Origin: Eudorina sp. 2006-703-Eu-15
Lineage: Eukaryota > Chlorophyta > Chlorophyceae > Chlamydomonadales > Volvocaceae
DNA length: 64,000 bases
Assembly: GCA_003117195.1 (NCBI GenBank)
Contig: BDSI01000010.1
Coordinates: 1,158,186 to 1,222,185, forward strand
Reading direction: 5' to 3'
The notes beneath the pieces were generated by a model. That model made no database searches. It was given only the letters and a program-made list of their open reading frames with translations, and was not told the DNA's origin. The first letter of the stretch is position 1, and every line of letters starts with the position of its first letter. Below, in pieces: positions 43,701 through 54,300 of this stretch. A program made the position numbers and the translations under genes.

Positions 43701-46700
43701 GGGTGCGTGGGTCTGGATGACCCTTGGGTCTGGGTGCCGTGCGGTTGCGGCAGGGGCCCTCCGCGCGCCTCCCGCGGCGGCCGACTGCGGGCGGCGCACA
43801 CACGGCAGCGGCACCTGCTGAACCCATGAGGACGCATCACAAAGTTTCTACGGAAGTGTGCGACGCGGGGACAAGTGAACCTCTTCTTTCTGCAGAAGGG
43901 CCAAGTTGTGAACCTCGGTTCGAAGCGTCAGCGCCAGTGCCTGTGGATTATCAAGGATGTTACAGCGGACCCCGCGGGTCATCTGTGACAGCCAACGCTT
44001 CCTCACCGTACACTGCATAAACTGTCAGTCGTCGATCTTTCTGTCAGCGGTCGGTCTGACTGACTGGCTAGATGCGTGCTTACCCGTTCCCCCGGGCGAC
44101 AAGTGACTGACTGGCCGCACCGGGGGTGCGCTGGGGCCCCCTGACCAGGCAGCGCCCGCGCCTATCGACCAGTCCAAAAAATACATACCCACGGCTGTGG
44201 CCCTGCCCCGGGCTGGGCGCCGCCACCCGCGGGCGCGCTGCGCTTGGCTTCCCGACAGGTGGTGATTGCCGAGTCGTACGGCGGCAAGGACGAGCCGGTG
44301 GACGTGCTGGCGGCCAGCCTGCAGGACGTGGGCGCGGAGCTGCTTGCGCCGCCGCTGCGCGTCAAGGACATGCCCGGGCAGTCGATGTACCAGCTGTTCG
44401 AGGAGGAGGGTGAGGCGTCCGTGTGGGGGGTTGGAGTTTGGATGGTGGTGGCAATGAATGTCAGGGGCAGCGTATCGAGGATGGAGCGGAGGGGCTGGAA
44501 CCTTAGTCCCCATCTCCCTGGCGTCGTGCACACCCTTTTGTTCCTGGGGCTGCCGTCCTTCGTCCATCCAACATTTGGACTCATTCCCACTCTTTTTATC
44601 ATCACCTCCACCCGTAACGTTCATTCATCATCACATCCACCTGTAACCCCCCTTCGATCATCATCGCCTCCACCTGTAACCCACGTTCGTTCATCATCGC
44701 CTCCACCTGTAACGTTTGTTCATCATCGCCTCCGTTCACTATCGCCTCCACCATCCCCACGTGCGCGCGTCAAATTGAGTCTCCACTCTGGTATTCGTCG
44801 GCGCCACTAAGCCTCAACACAGTCATCTGTGCAGTAACGCAATAACTGCCATTCCGGCCCCTGTAACCCGAGAACTGCCATCCCGCCCTCTGAACACCCC
44901 GCCCACGTACTCACCCAGGCACCGACCTGGCGCAGGCGCTCACCGCCAAGGAGAGCATGGAGCGTAAGAAGGCGGCCATGAGCAACGATGTGGCCAAGGC
45001 CCTGGCGCGCCTGTCCTCCGGGCTGTACGTGGTGACGGCGCAGCACAACAACGCGCGGTCCGCCATGGTTGCCTCGTGGGTGTCCCAGGTGAGAGGGGAA
45101 TGAGGGTAAGGGACGAGGTGGAGGAGGGGAAAGGGGAGCGCCAGGTTTGGGCTTTGGGGGACGGATGGGGGCTGATAATGAACAGGAAAACCAAACCCAG
45201 GAACGAACCCGAGCGAATGGGGGGAAGACGATGGCAGAGGACAGCACAAACCCTAAAAGACAAAAACAGCCTGGCTGCTGCGCTGCTGCGCGGGGCTGGG
45301 GAGGAGCCGAGCGGAGGCCTGGGCGTCTGGGCATCGCTGCGGGGATAGGCACCCACGGCATGAGAGGCGGGCGGGTCGCTTGGTCCTGCGGGGAAGGACA
45401 CTGGAGCGCGGGGCTTGCTGTGTAGGTGCTGCTGCGGCGGTAGAGGACATGCGAAGCACGGCGGCTGGGCTGGGTTGGCCAATGAGGGAAGTGTTACTGA
45501 CCCCCCGGGCCAACACCGGAGGGCGGCGTCAGCCCCCGGGCGGCAGTGTGATGGGGTACCGTGATGTGGGGTGCTCCACCCTACGGGTGACGCTTGGCTG
45601 GTTGCTCCCGATGTCCCGACTGGCCGCAGGCCTCCTTCGAGCCCCTCGGCCTCACCATCGCGGTGGCTAAGGATCGCGCCATTGAGAGCCTCATGCAGGT
45701 GCGTGTGCGTAGGTGGGGGTTAAATTGAAAAAAAATATACCCACAAAAGAAACTAACCCGTGTGGGGGCGGGGGATGCGGCGGGGAGCCTCACCCGCCGT
45801 CTGTTTCCTCGCCGTGTACGTACACCGGCTCGGGCCTGGGTGGTTCGGGCGGGTTTCTCGCTAAGTACACCGGCTCGGAGCGGGGTGCAAGGGTGGGCTG
45901 GTTGCGTGCGGGAGTATCTCACTGTTGGAATGTGGTGGTATGAGGGCGTCAACAGAAGCTCATCACGACCGCCGTGACTGTCTATTAGTAGCAACCAAGA
46001 CAGTGAAATCCGAAGACGATGCAACCCCTGATGAAACCGAAAGCCGTCGCGTACATGTGTGTTGAGGTTGCAGATGCGCGAGACAATCGCCCCTCGGCAG
46101 CGGAGATCGATATCCGCTTCGATGCTGTCCTCCGCCTCCGCCGCAAGCCCCGTGCTCCTGTCGTGCGGTTGCCAGCACCGTGTTGTTGTGCCACCTGTCA
46201 TGTGCACTCCCTCCCCTGGGGCGTGTACGGGGCCTCCTCAGGCCTCCCACCTTAATCCTTCACCTCGATCCTTCCTTCACCTTGATTCATGCGCCGGAGT
46301 TTGTCTGGCCTGTCCTTTGCCTGGCCTGGGCCTGTCCTTCGTCCATCCAACACATGGACCCCTTCCCACTCCTTTCCTGTCCTTCCCTTGGGGTTCCCTT
46401 TCCCTATTCTTTCCTTTCCTTTTCTTTGCTGCTGCTTGCGTCTCTGGCAGGTCGGCGATACGTTCGTGCTCAACTGCCTGGGTGAGGACTCGTTCGCCCC
46501 GGTGCTCAAGCACTTCCTGCAGGTGCGTGGCAAGGGTCGGGGCGGGGCGCGCCCTGGGTGCCGCGGGGGCCCGCTCAGCCAGGGTGCTGCGGTGCAGAGT
46601 GCGGGGCGCCCTGCTGGAGATGCCTTGCCGCAGTTGACAGTTGCTGTCCGTCCTACGCACAGGAGCACGGCGGTCGGTCGTCGTCCGCACTTGCGTGAAC

Positions 46701-47607
46701 CAGTTGGACTTCGCCCGTGTCCCTCGAATTCCGTGTCCCCAATCCTTCATCCCATTCGCCTGGGACGGGCTGCTGGGTGGTTCATCTGGTGAGCTCCGTT
46801 CCCCTCGTCTGCCCCCCCCCCCCGGCCCGTCCCCGCCCCTCCCTGTGCCCCTCCCTGAACGCAGCGCTTCGGCCCCGGCCAGGACCGCTTCGAGGGCGTC
46901 AAGTGGTTTCCATCCCCAGAGACCAAGTGCCCAGTGCTGGAGGACGGCATCGCCTTCATGGAGTGCCGCGTGCTGTCGCGCCTGGAGACGCCCGACCACT
47001 GGGTCACCTACTGCGAGGTGGGGCCGGAGGGGGGCGTAGGGGGCGGGGAAAACAGGCGGTAAAAACGACAGGTATAACCAACATGTAGAAAAAGAGTGAG
47101 AACAGCCCAGTCACACGCAGCCTGGGGTGGTCCTCCGCTGAGCGTTTGGGACAAGGAGGGCGATGCGGCGGGGCGGGGAGAGCTGCGCCAGTGGATGGGG
47201 GGTCGCGTGCGGCGGCGGCGGTGGTGCGTCGGACAGCAGGTTCGACGGTGGAGAAGTTTTGGGTCGGGAGGAGGTTTGGGTCGGGAGGAGGAGAGGAGCT
47301 GGCAGATGGCCCGCGTGAAGACGCCGTTTCCGTGCACGCGGTTGCGGAGGCATCGCACTGTCCATCACGTACGCATTGCATGCCCATTCACCACTCTTGA
47401 CCTACCGGCGCCAGGTCTCTCCTTGGGCCTTCAACCCCGTTATTACTGTTATCAAGAAGAAGGCGGAGCCGCATCATTCCATCAACCCTGCTTCTTGCCC
47501 TCGTGGTGTTCCATGTCTCGCTGCCGCGCCAGGTGATCAGCGGCAACGTGACCAACACGGCCGCGCGCACCGCGGTGCACCGCCGCAAGGTCGCCAACTA
47601 CTACTGA
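37711..47607 (+). CDS. FLVB: Chloroplast flavodiiron protein, FLVB type, sixteen exons
   Basis: Reduces oxygen to water with electrons from the acceptor side of photosystem I, normally as a heteromer with FLVA. Exons: 37711-37770, 38447-38536, 39054-39130, 39509-39611, 39974-40143, 40475-40511, 41389-41570, 42091-42349, 42971-43018, 43533-43652, 44259-44409, 44919-45088, 45630-45698, 46451-46522, 46865-47017, 47533-47607; phases agree and give 611 residues. A short Ser/Arg/Ala-rich leader (MHALQRPTTNSVARP) fits a transit peptide. The metallo-beta-lactamase-like domain keeps the diiron ligands: H130-x-E132-x-D134-H135, H197, D216 and H273. Because the A-type partner has substituted ligands, this assigns the B type. 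A flavodoxin-like domain (VAVLYASDYGFSDRL) and a C-terminal flavin-reductase domain (RLSSGLYVVTAQ) follow. Intron 6 carries a 39-bp minisatellite and intron 10 a family A repeat. Confidence 0.93.
40890..41125. repeat. 39-bp minisatellite in FLVB intron 6
   Basis: About six copies of a 39-bp unit containing CTCAGCATTACAGGGACACA then GCAGCAGCAGGGGCAAGG; copies start near 40892, 40932 and 40971. The unit is 13 codons, so one frame stays open and repeats LSITGTQQQQGQG. Confidence 0.92.
43955..44025 (+). repeat. Dispersed repeat family A, copy 3
   Basis: GGATGTTACAGCGGACCCCG, GGGTCATCTGTGACAGCC, CTTCCTCAC and CACTGCATAAACTG match copy 2 block by block. It lies in FLVB intron 10 and is shorter than the other copies. 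Confidence 0.7.
44590..44760. repeat. Degenerate repeat CATCGCCTCCACCTGTAAC
   Basis: About seven imperfect copies with spacers of GTTCATTCAT type, in FLVB intron 11. Confidence 0.85.
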
Positions 47608-48967
47608 GCGGGAGGCCGCGTGTGTGGGCGGGTTGCCTCCTCCCTCACCTTGAGAGACGTTCAGGCTTCACGCGGACGGAGCGGTGATGGTGCGTCGCAG
47701 TGGTGAGGGGGATGCCGCTCATCCGCCCAGCCACTGCCGTTCTTCATCTCTTCATCACCAAGAGGCGGTCGCGCGAGCGCGCATTTTTGTTCGTCTGTGT
47801 CAGCAGAAGGTGAGAGAGCGTGAAGCGTCGGTGAGCAAGGACCTCTGGATAACCCTAAGGACCTAGTGCGGACCGCCTGTCAACCCTGTGTCTGAGGGCC
47901 TGTCCTGTGTGGCGCTGCGGGAGGGGTTTTCGGCCCTGAGGCCGGCTGGACGTTGAGCGAGACAATTTTGGGGCCTGATGAAGTGAAGATGAATGTCGGT
48001 TGTCAGTTGTGGTTTGTGCGCGAACGGTCTGAGACTGTTGCATCATATAAAGTACGGCAGGCCTCAAACGGGTGCAGTGCGGGTCCTTGTGATGAGCGCC
48101 GCCACATGTTTTGAGAGGATGCGCGGCGCAGTAAGGGGGGTATCGTGCCTGGTCCGTCCTTTCTTGAACGCCGTTACATGTTGGTTATCCTCTTCTCGAG
48201 AGATGTGCGTCGTTGTAACCCGCCTAGGTTGGGCGATGGTGTTGCACACGGCACTTGAGAGTAACAAAGAGCGACGACTGGAAGGGCCGGGGTGGGCAAA
48301 AGCAAGGAAGGCTCCCTGTCGGCTCAGACGATGATGCGATGATCGTGTTTGTTGGTGTGTTTTGTCGATTCAACCTGTGCAGCACACTAGTCGTTTTGCA
48401 TTGTGTCGCTGCAAATGGGAGAGCCGTTTCTGTGTTTGACTTGGCAAATCGAGGAGTTGTATCTGTCACAGCTCATGCGTACGAATGGGCTGTCTGTGAA
48501 GTTCATGATGAAGGTTGTCTTGGGTTGGCGCCTGTCAAGTTGACAAGAGTTGATAATTGCGCAGAACCCAACTTCCATGTCCTCATTGCTGCGGTTGAGA
48601 AGCCTGTCCAGGTGCGAGAAACCCGCACAGTTCTGGGGCTGAGGTTTGGGCTGGTCCTGGCCGCCCACCTTGTCCTGCCAAGACGTCGTGCGTGAGAGCC
48701 CGGCACCAGCCGCGCAACGGGTCGCGGTCCAGGAGAATAATGTGAAGTATTGTGGGTGCTTGTGGGTTTACTGTACCCGGCCTGCATGAATGAATCGCGA
48801 GTTATCAGGGCTGTCCTCGCGCTGGGTTTGAGCCTGTTTTAAGCGCTCAGTACTCCGCAAGGGCCTGATCTTGTAAAATATGTACATCCTGTCCTGAGTT
48901 TGTGGACACTTAACTGGGCGGAAACCAATATGATAATTTACATACATTATCCTCCATGGAATAAGAA
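47608..48967. other. FLVB 3' UTR and spacer
   Basis: No supported gene. The first TGTAA after the FLVB stop is at 48214-48218. A 146-codon frame at 48255-48695 has no recognisable content. Confidence 0.55.
48214..48218 (+). terminator. Candidate TGTAA poly(A) signal of FLVB
   Basis: First TGTAA after the stop, implying a 3' UTR of about 0.6 kb, usual for volvocine genes. Confidence 0.45.
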
Positions 48968-49039
48968 TGTCATCACCCAGTTTCGATCTGGGGACCTCCT
49001 GTGTGTGAGACAGACGTGATTCCACTACACCATGATGAC
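48968..49039 (-). tRNA. trnV-CAC: tRNA-Val (CAC)
   Basis: Minus strand, 72 nt, intronless. Acceptor GTCATCA/TGATGAC is fully paired; the anticodon arm is TCTGT-CTCACAC-ACAGG (anticodon CAC); the T-arm is CCCAG-ATCGAAA-CTGGG. Position 54 is A instead of the near-universal T, and the D-loop (AGTGGAA) is about two bases shorter than in plant tRNA-Val. The stems are intact, so it may be functional, but it is less canonical than the other two tRNAs. Confidence 0.82.
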
Positions 49040-49056
49040 TGTAGATGAAGAATTTG

Positions 49057-49659
49057 GGGATCCTACGGATGTTCCGAAGAAAGCGAGGGAGGAGAGAAGT
49101 GGTTGGCCCAGCGTGCGTGGGACAGCGGAGTCCAGCTTGGGATATCAGGGGGCAGCCGGGGACAGCTTGAAACAGCTGGTGACATCAAGAGACGTTAGGG
49201 GACTGCGTGTGGGCGACAGTAGGTAAGGGGCAGTGGTGGACATCAGAGGACAGTGAGTACATCAGGGGACAGCTGGGGACATCAGGGGACAGCGGGGGAC
49301 AGCAGGGGACAGCGGGGGACAGCGGGCGACAGTGGGGTACCAGGTGGGGTACCATGTGGGGTTCTCGGGTGGAATGCCCAACAGGCGTGCATTCTTTCTC
49401 TTTGAGTTAACCGGTGAGGTCCCCTATGCGGCACTCACTCGGGCGTGCTCGCTGCGCTCGCACGCCCTCGATCATGCCGGAGCACGACGTTCAGGCTCAG
49501 AGAGACCTGCCAAAGACGTTGCTTGCCAAAATGCTTTTTACACACACGGACAGGGTTTTTCCCCCTAGCCCTCAGAAAGCAGAAAGCAGAAAGAGAAGCC
49601 CCTACCGGCTTCTCCCTACCGGGTTCTCTTTCATGCTTTCTTTACGCTTTCTTCGGGAA
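49057..49659. mobile_element. Inverted-repeat element with GGGGACAGC minisatellite, copy 2
   Basis: Starts GGATCCTACGGAT and CCGAAGAAAGCG, and ends with the exact complement CGCTTTCTTCGG. The core holds about a dozen GGGGACAGC and GGGGACATCA repeats (49120-49340), and near the end CTACCGGGTTCTCTTTC as in copy 1. It begins 18 bp upstream of the 5' end of tRNA-Val. Confidence 0.72.
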
Positions 49660-51336
49660 TATCATTGAAAACTTCGCACTCAAGGGGGCGGAATGTCGTG
49701 TCGCAGCATCCGACCTTGCCAGCTGCCCAAAAGTTGCACTGCATGCACTCATAGGTTGCGGAGCGGTCTGGCACTAACAGAAAGAGGGGAACTTTATCCC
49801 CGGAGGACGACAAGCAGCGATTCAGATTTAGGGGCAACCCTGATTAGCCCCAGATCGCACTGGCAATGATTGAGCTGAGCAACTGGCATCGTGCATACCA
49901 GGAATGCCTGAAAGATTGTTTTGTTGGCATACTTGCCCGTGCGACAGTAGTACTGATGACTGCTCAGCCCAACACAATCCCCTGTTCCCCTCATGCCATG
50001 GAGGGCAGGCATAACCGTGCCATGTTTTCTCATTAGCCCGTGCTCGCCCAGATACTCTGCCTGACGCTACCGGAGTAATATTGAAAACGGACTTGCACCG
50101 CTGCATGCCAAATACCGTTTTTGCATCATCCTGCCAACTAGCACCCTGTAGCACCTCGAACAGCACACAGCACCACGACGCCGTGGACTCGAGTGCAACC
50201 ATTAGTACTACCGTACCCCTCTTCGCCAGCGTCGCACTGCAGCCCAGACATTTGGAGTTAGCAGATGTAAAACATTAATTAAAACCACTTGAAGCAGTGG
50301 ATCATAATTGGAGCTTACAGAGCCCGACATCGATTTGTCAGCCAATCTTACATGCATTGTTTTCAACAAATATTCATCATAACGTGCATAGTGTTATCAA
50401 GTAAGGCAGACCTACGCAGCCACAGAGGTATATCATCCCATGCAAGCCCCAGACGGACGACCGCCGGACGACTGTAGACCTTGCAGCAGGATTTGTTACA
50501 AGAATGACGCAATTCAAATTTTAAGAACACACAACAAAGTTCAGTTGACGAGATAAGGTGCAAACTGCAATGCCCTCGTCTGTGGGCTAACGGCCAACGG
50601 CTGTACGAAGGTTCTTGCAGGAACGCAGGACCTGGTGCGACAAAGCAAGCAACGCGACATCATGCAATTTACTGTTCTGAAGACAGCGAACATATTGTTC
50701 TATCAAGTAGCCTGGCGTACTTGCTTCCAGCCAATCGGTCGCTAACCAGTAAGTAGGTCTGAGTTCGCTAGGGCTCTGTAAAATAGTCTGGCATGTATGT
50801 GATCATACAATAATTTGAAAACCTACGACAAAATACGCAAAATGACTTCGTGAACGTGGCATTGGAACATCGGGCGCGCTAGTATCCTTGCCATCGGCCG
50901 GTTTTGATACCTGCGACAGCACATCCAACCTGGCCTTCCAACTGTTAATACATGATGCTTATGCTTATTTTGTCAAATACGCATAAACGACGTAGACCTG
51001 CCATCAGCGAGGGCCACGCGCCATCAGTCGCTCTGCCCGCTGCACGGCTTTACCTGTGCGCGCAATCACATCAATTCCATGGACACCCGATCCAAATATT
51101 TTTGACGTGATGGGGATTTTACGCAATACTGGGCGCAACTCATACTGAAAGCGTGTTGTACCGTGAGCTAGCCCCACTCGGACGGTCAGGTGCCCCGACA
51201 GACAGGCCCAGATAGACAGCTCCGTGAGAGACGGCGGGAGCCTCATATCCTTAGCAACCGCCAAGTACTGCGCAAACATCTAAGGCTAACTGAGCACCTG
51301 CTTGCGCTTGATGCCAGCCACCGCAGGTCCGGCACA
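49660..51336. other. Intergenic, AT-richer; one weak divergent ORF
   Basis: Nothing recognisable except the minus-strand frame at 51004-51279. The final part includes the formamidase promoter and 5' UTR. Confidence 0.5.
51004..51279 (-). other. Uncertain 91-codon ORF divergent from the formamidase gene
   Basis: Starts MFAQYLAVAKDMRLPPS at an ATG 57 bp from the formamidase start codon, on the other strand. Composition is mixed and protein-like (LSIWACLSGHLTVRVGLAHG), and a possible donor CAG|GTAAAG lies near its end, so it could be the first exon of a divergent gene. No family is recognised and no downstream exon was found; it may equally be chance sequence in the promoter. Confidence 0.22.
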
Positions 51337-54300
51337 ATGCCTCCGCGAACTCCCATACCGCTTATTCAGGTACGCCAAGCAGCCTGACTTGAATGCTTGG
51401 TACCGCCAAATGGTGCCTCATTAAGCACCCTCAGACCGATGCCACGGAGGCGCGATGCGCAGTCGCCAAATTAATGATACGCATTGCTCACCTGGAGTGG
51501 TCACCTAGGTCGACCCTGACGCTTCTGTCTAGCAGAAGGCTTCGGCGTCGGCTTCGGTTTTGGTGCCCCTGGAGGCCTATGGCATCACCCTGTGCTTCCC
51601 GTGTCACGCACTGCACGCAAGGCCCTATCGTACATGCCTTTACTGCCTCTCAATTCCTTCGCGGTTGGATCGCGACACGGGGACTTGGGACATGGGAAGC
51701 GGACATAGGAAGGAAAGAACCGGCCAAGGCCAACGGTGACGGAGCTGCACTGCATGACGTTGCAAGCCAAGCACGCGGATGCCCCGTTCCCCGTGGCCCG
51801 ACTGCGCCTCCACTCTCCTCTCCGCCACCCTCCTCGCAGATGGACGTGAAGAAGGCTCCCTGGGAGCAGGAGAAGAAGCCGCACAACAGATGGCACCCGG
51901 ATATCCCAGCGGTACGGCGGTACGACGAGAGGCGGCCGGGTTCTGACCTGCCTTTGCTGCGTTTGTGTTATGCAACCCACAAGATTGGGGCCACATCCCG
52001 GTATGTGGTGCATTTGTGAGGAAAGTTCCTAGGGATCATCAACAAATGAGTCTGGGCTCTGGGGCCCGTAAGTGCGGCTGTCGCACAGTATGGCGCCGTG
52101 GGGGTTGGTCGGAGTGTCGGTGCTTCCATCTGCCGCCTCCGCCCGCAGGTCGCCGAGGCCAAGGCGGGTGACCTGTTCCGGGTGGAGACCATCGACTGGA
52201 CGGGCGGCCAGATTAAGGACGATGACAGCGCCGAGGACGTCAAGTGGGTACTCACTAATCAGACGAGGGTGGGGCAGTGGGGCGGGGCCAGGCGGACGGT
52301 TTCGATTGGAAGGGGCGCTTTGGCTGAATCGCTGAAAAGGCGGTTTGGGTGAGCGGAAAGGGCGGCTCGGGTTGCAAGGCCAGTTCGGGCGGTTTGGGTG
52401 AGCGGGAACACAACATTTGGATTTGGGGGCGGTCGGCGGTACGTCGCGATGCTCTGACACACACGAGGCGGACGGGCGCGGGTGGGTTGTTCGGCAGGAC
52501 TGGCGTGGAGCGGTGGGACTGCGGACGGAGCTGGCTGTTGTGGTATCAGGCGCGTAGATGTCTTCACGATGCAGCTAGTGTAACGGTCTAACGGAAACGC
52601 CCTAACGGAATTATCCACACACCCACACAGATTCCAGGCACCGCAGAACAGCCCCCGGGCCGCCCACGGCCACCGTTCGATTGCGCGTCCTGTACGGAGT
52701 TACGAAACCTGCCGTGCCTCCTTGCGTACAGGCACGTGGACCTGAGCCGCTGCCACTACCTGTCGGGTCCCATCCGTATCGTGGACGAGCAAGGTGTTCC
52801 CGCGCAGCCGGGGGATCTGCTGGCGGTGGAGATCTGCAACCTGGGGCCCTTGCCCGGGGATGAGTGGGGCTACACGGGTGGGTGGGTGAGGGGTTTCATG
52901 ACTTCCTGCGACGGGGGAAGGGTGGAGGGAGCGGGGCTACGTTGCCTCCCATTCATTCGCGCTGCCAGCCTGCCACACACTCGCAGCCAGACCCGGGCCG
53001 GGACCGGGGGATAGCCAGATCATGGATGGATTAATGGGCCGTCGGAGCACTGTCGGGGTGACTGCAACTGGCTTCCCCTGGCTTCCAAATGCTGCTCTCT
53101 CGAGGGGATGTACGACCTGCAAAGCTGCCATGGCCGTGCGGGAAATCTCACGGTCCGGTCCGGGCCCCAGACATCCGCGTCGCACCGCCGCCTGGATACC
53201 CGCACCGCCGCATCGTCAACGCAGGGACGTTCGACAGGGACAACGGCGGCGGCTTCCTGACCGACCACTTCCCGGAGGCGACCAAAGGTGGGGGCGAGCC
53301 AGGGTCGGGGTCCGGGGCGAGCCCGGGCCTGAGGCGAGAGGGACAACAGGTTATAAACTAAAAACTGCCCAGACACACTTAGCCCGACGATCTGTCTGGG
53401 GTTCCTGCACAGCCCTTAAGACTCTTAAGGTAGGAGCACATCCGGAAACAAGCGAGCCGCCCTGTAACGCTTACATAAAAAGCCGCCACAAAGTGTCGCT
53501 CCCCGGGACCATGGTGGCCCCTCGGTAGGCTCCGGGTTGGGTTGCTGGGTTCCATCCATCTTCATAGCATGGCGGTTAGGGGCTGGGCACAGCTACGTAA
53601 TTACATGGCTACATATGGCTGAGTGCCTGTTCAGGCAACCTCTTGCGCACCACACCGTGGGAACCCGTGCGCCGCGCCATGCCGTCAACCTAGGCCCCCG
53701 GGCAGCCACCCCGCCCGCCGGTCTGGCGCTCTGGCTGGGGTGATCTATTGCCTCCATGACGACTGGTGTGATGCGCTGCGACAGACCCTGAACCTCCCCC
53801 CCTCCGACACCGCCTCGCGTGCCCTCCCTCCCTCGCAGCCATTTGGTACTTTGACGGCATCTACGCCTCCTCCCGCCACATCCCCGGCGTCAGATTCGCC
53901 GGCCTCATCCATCCGGGGCTAATCGGTGAGAAACGTTTGGTTCTCAGCGGACCCATGGATAGCTAATATCCAAATCATGGATAGCTAATATCCAAATCAT
54001 GGATAGCTAATATCCAAATCATGGATAGCTAATATCCAAATCATGGATAGCTAATATCCAAATCATGGATAGCTAATATCCAAATCATGGATAGCTAATA
54101 TCCAAATCATGCGCGCCCCACATGCATGCGGGGTCCACTTGCGAGGTCCCATGATTGTTTCTCGTGCATTCTCTTGGTCAGCAGTCTGGCAACAGGCGGA
54201 TGGGTGGTCTTTGGTGCTCAACGTTGCAGTGCGTGAAGAGACACAGCTCCGTAAGCCTTCCCATTCGCCAGACCCCACGTGTCGACAAGCCCCATGGTGT

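Noticed and set aside
48255..48695. 146-codon frame after FLVB
   Set aside because: It lies at the end of the likely FLVB 3' UTR and shows no domain or exon neighbours.
53952..54108. CRISPR-like array
   Set aside because: Units are directly adjacent without spacers and lie in a eukaryotic intron.
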